Shown in pieces: positions 61,692-64,000 of a stretch of DNA of 64,000 nt. The stretch spans positions 124,001-188,000 of the forward strand of contig CAJTZF010000002.1 in NCBI GenBank assembly GCA_910584245.1, read 5' to 3'. How positions within the stretch are numbered: the stretch's first letter is position 1; each line of letters begins with the position of its first letter. The DNA is from an uncultured Eubacterium sp. Its GTDB lineage: Bacteria > Bacillota > Clostridia > Lachnospirales > Lachnospiraceae. The notes under the pieces were generated by a model. The model was not told where the DNA came from. It worked only from the letters and a program-made list of their open reading frames with translations, and did not search any database. Position numbers and translations under genes: made by a program.

Positions 61692-62372
61692 ATGTTAGAA
61701 CAGGAACTTGACACATTACTGTTGGATCAAATGAACATACCTGCGGACGAGCTGCACGTATTTCGCCATCAGGAGGATGAACTCATAAAAATGATGATGA
61801 TCTACAATTGTGCCATTCGAAGAGTCAAGACAAAGTTTCAGGTGTTAAATGATGAGCTCTCTATTACGAGACAGCGCAATCCAATTGAATTTATTAAGTC
61901 AAGAATCAAACAACCGAAAAGCATTTCCTCCAAGCTCAAAAGAAAAGGCCTGCCAGTCACAGTAGAATCCGTTATGAAGAATTTGTCAGACGTAGCGGGA
62001 ATACGGGTTATATGTGCCTTTATTGACGATATATATAAAGTGGCCGATATGTTTACTGCGCAGGACGATATCGAACTGATCAAGCGGAAGGATTATATTA
62101 AGCATCCTAAAATGAATGGATACCGGAGCCTGCATTTAATCGTTGAGGTCCCAGTATTTTTTTCTGATCATAAGGAAGAGGTGAGAGTTGAAGTCCAGAT
62201 ACGGACGATTGCGATGGATTTCTGGGCAAGTCTGGAGCATCAGCTGAAATATAAAAAGGATATAGATGACGCCGAAAACATCATCTATGAGCTGCGCGCA
62301 TGTGCAGATGTCATCAACCGGACCGATTATCATATGCAGTCGTTGCGCGACCGGATTGTTGAGAGCATGTAG
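61692..62372 (+). CDS. Small alarmone synthetase (RelA/SpoT synthetase domain only)
   Basis: A 226-residue (p)ppGpp synthetase without hydrolase or regulatory domains. Synthetase motifs: IEFIKSRIKQPKSISSKLKR, LSDVAGIRVICAFIDDIYKV, HPKMNGYRSLHLIVEVP and VEVQIRTIAMDFWASLEHQL. It belongs to the RelP/RelQ-type enzymes that add to stress signalling beside a full-length Rel. AAAAGGAGATAAGG precedes the ATG. Choosing between RelP and RelQ needs a tree. Confidence 0.93.
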   Translation: MLEQELDTLLLDQMNIPADELHVFRHQEDELIKMMMIYNCAIRRVKTKFQVLNDELSITRQRNPIEFIKSRIKQPKSISSKLKRKGLPVTVESVMKNLSDVAGIRVICAFIDDIYKVADMFTAQDDIELIKRKDYIKHPKMNGYRSLHLIVEVPVFFSDHKEEVRVEVQIRTIAMDFWASLEHQLKYKKDIDDAENIIYELRACADVINRTDYHMQSLRDRIVESM

Positions 62373-62432
62373 GGCAGTATGAGTAGTTGGTTATTTACAT
62401 AGACATAAAAACATTTAGAAATGAGGTAAATC

Positions 62433-63266
62433 ATGGGTCAGAGAATTGATGGAAAAGTGATTTCACAGGCGGTGAAGGATGAACTGAAGGAGCGTGTAAA
62501 AAGTGAGGGGATAGATGCGTCACTGGCGGTGATCCAGGTGGGAACGGATCCCGCGTCCACTGTATATGTCGGAAACAAGAAAAAAGCATGCGAGTACATC
62601 GGTATCCGCTCCCTGGCATTCGAGCTCCCGGAGGAGACGTCTGAGGAGGAGCTGCTGGAGTTAGTGCGGGAGTTAAATGAGCGGGAGGATGTGGACGGCA
62701 TACTTGTGCAGCTTCCGCTGCCGGCCCATATGGACGAGGATAAAGTCATTCGGACAATTGACCCTAAAAAGGATGTGGACGGATTCCATCCACAGAGTGT
62801 GGGCGCCCTGAGCATCGGACAGCCCGGCTTTGTTTCCTGCACGCCGGCCGGGATTATCCAGCTTTTGAAACGGTCTGGGGTTGAGATTGAGGGAAAAGAA
62901 TGCGTAATTGTGGGACGGAGCAACATCGTCGGTAAACCGATGGCGCTTTTGATGCTCCGCGAAAATGCCACGGTAACGATTTGCCATTCCCGCACAAAAC
63001 ATTTAAAAGAGGTTACAAAACGTGCCGATATATTAATTGTGGCAATTGGAAAGCCTAAATTTATTACAAAGGAGTATGTAAAGGAGGGGGCAGTCGTTAT
63101 TGACGTCGGAATCCACCGGAACGAAAACGGTAAGTTGTGCGGGGATGTGGATTTTGAAGATGTTGAGCCCATAACGTCAGCAATAACCCCGGTTCCCGGC
63201 GGAGTGGGGCCGATGACGATCGCCATGCTCATGAATAACTGCGTAGAGGCAAAAGGATACAAATAA
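62433..63266 (+). CDS. folD: Methylenetetrahydrofolate dehydrogenase / cyclohydrolase
   Basis: A 277-residue bifunctional FolD interconverting 5,10-methylene- and 10-formyl-tetrahydrofolate. Catalytic Tyr and Lys lie in STVYVGNKKKACEYIGI. VDGILVQLPLP, DPKKDVDGFHP, GRSNIVGKPMALLML and GGVGPMTIAMLM complete the signature. The ATG is preceded by GAGGTAAATC. It feeds one-carbon units into purine, formyl-Met and methionine pathways. Confidence 0.97.
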   Translation: MGQRIDGKVISQAVKDELKERVKSEGIDASLAVIQVGTDPASTVYVGNKKKACEYIGIRSLAFELPEETSEEELLELVRELNEREDVDGILVQLPLPAHMDEDKVIRTIDPKKDVDGFHPQSVGALSIGQPGFVSCTPAGIIQLLKRSGVEIEGKECVIVGRSNIVGKPMALLMLRENATVTICHSRTKHLKEVTKRADILIVAIGKPKFITKEYVKEGAVVIDVGIHRNENGKLCGDVDFEDVEPITSAITPVPGGVGPMTIAMLMNNCVEAKGYK

Positions 63267-63349
63267 TACCTGTTTTGCCGGCGGAGCGGGGCTGGTGATA
63301 ACTGTTATATAAAAGGAACAACTGTGTAGAGCTGAAAGGATCCGTAAAG

Positions 63350-64000
63350 ATGCAGATATATTTTGTTTCCCTGGGATGTGATAAAAATCTGGTTGACAGT
63401 GAGAAAATGCTTGCCTTATTGAATCGTGCCGGATATGAGTTGACCGATGACCCGCAGCAGGCGGATGCCATCGTTGTTAATACGTGTGCTTTTATTCATG
63501 ATGCCAAACAAGAAAGCATCGAAACGCTTTTAGAATTGGCAGAGTATAAAAAGAGTGGCCGCTGCCGGGCGCTGGTTGCTGCCGGGTGTCTGGCAGAACG
63601 CTACCGGGATGAAATCCGCAGGGAAATGCCGGAAGTTGACGGCATTATGGGGACGGCGGCGTATGATTCCGTGCCGGAAGTTTTGGAGCAGGCGCTTCGC
63701 GGCGGTCATCCGGTCGAGATGCGGGAACTATCCTATCTGCCAGCGGGCCTGACGGACCGGGTTTCCTCTGGCTTGAGCCATGTCGGGTATTTGAAAATCA
63801 GCGAGGGGTGCAATAAAAACTGTTCGTACTGTGCTATCCCGTCAATGCGGGGACGGTACCGCAGTGTTCCGATAGAGGAACTCGTTGAGGAGGCCGTAAA
63901 GCTTACCGCGCGCGGAGTGAGCGAACTGGTGCTGGTCGCCCAGGAGACAACTCTTTACGGGATAGACTTGTATGGGGAAAAGAAGCTGCCAGAGCTGCTT
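63350..64000 (+). CDS. rimO: Ribosomal protein S12 methylthiotransferase RimO (partial)
   Basis: The first 217 residues of RimO, cut by the window edge. This radical SAM enzyme methylthiolates Asp88 of S12. The N-terminal cluster cysteines are in VSLGCDKNLVDSEKM, VVNTCAFI and AAGCLAERY. The radical SAM CxxxCxxC is in GCNKNCSYCAIPSMRGRY. The ATG at 63350 follows GAAAGGA by nine bases. No damage is seen in the visible part. Confidence 0.95.
   Translation, partial: MQIYFVSLGCDKNLVDSEKMLALLNRAGYELTDDPQQADAIVVNTCAFIHDAKQESIETLLELAEYKKSGRCRALVAAGCLAERYRDEIRREMPEVDGIMGTAAYDSVPEVLEQALRGGHPVEMRELSYLPAGLTDRVSSGLSHVGYLKISEGCNKNCSYCAIPSMRGRYRSVPIEELVEEAVKLTARGVSELVLVAQETTLYGIDLYGEKKLPELL

Noticed and set aside
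62438..63262. A 274-residue open frame on the minus strand opposite folD.
   Set aside because: It mirrors folD codon structure, has no ribosome binding site, and its translation is serine-rich shadow sequence.

Overview
The window looks like a chromosomal segment of an anaerobic Firmicute of the class Clostridia, most probably family Lachnospiraceae. The signs are an ffh-rpsP-khpA-rimM-trmD block in the usual Firmicute order, strong AGGAGG-type ribosome binding sites, frequent GTG and TTG starts, the [FeFe]-hydrogenase maturase HydF, a DUF4317 protein, a HisIE enzyme carrying an extra HisF-like domain, and Gram-positive type IV pilus genes without a secretin. I saw no rRNA or tRNA gene, CRISPR array, insertion sequence or prophage. 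Most of the sequence is dense, co-oriented housekeeping DNA.

Layout. 0-5.3 kb: SRP/ribosome-maturation operon, then hisB and hisIE behind their own promoter. 5.4-9.6 kb: pilus motor block (a 40-residue membrane peptide, PilB, PilT, PilC). 9.7-13.2 kb: folE, folP, folB-folK fusion and pheA. 13.3 kb: an HtrA protease without a PDZ domain. 14.3-20.2 kb: divergent argG and argCJBD around an intergenic region with ARG boxes. 20.2-28.1 kb: an AraC-type regulator divergent from a secreted beta-helix protein and two GH43 glycosidases, a small hemicellulose or pectin side-chain locus. 28.2-40.2 kb: the structural half of the pilus (major pilin, PilD, a PilM-PilN fusion, PilO, three more prepilin-like proteins, an 805-residue PilX-like protein and a 1026-residue membrane-anchored protein). 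40.3-45.3 kb: rnhB, a stand-alone FlhB C-terminal domain, thiSGH-thiE/tenI and metA. 45.3-47.7 kb: an AT-rich accessory stretch with a nuclease-fold-like gene and an AraC remnant, then a sirtuin. 47.9-49.6 kb: an orphan substrate-binding lipoprotein and an unknown gene. 49.6-52.9 kb: a cobalamin-riboswitch-controlled two-gene operon. 52.9-64 kb: pyrBI, an aconitase-family hydratase, a polyphosphate:AMP phosphotransferase, DUF4317, hydF, a ferredoxin, a small alarmone synthetase, folD and the 5' part of rimO.

Most notable are: (1) the cobalamin-riboswitch operon encoding a secreted transcobalamin-like (DUF4430-type) protein and a secreted beta-propeller protein, a plausible Gram-positive surface corrinoid-capture system; (2) a terminator-embedded hairpin directly upstream of thiS, starting within a few bases of the predicted start site of a near-consensus promoter, which fits the thiS-motif (HMP-PP) riboswitch class; and (3) two very large pilus-locus proteins without a clear counterpart in model pili. 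Very lysine-rich fibronectin-III-like modules end three exported proteins, a lysine-rich Ig-like module opens a fourth, and together they suggest a shared wall-attachment strategy.

All family assignments come from reading motifs in the translations. No database search was run.
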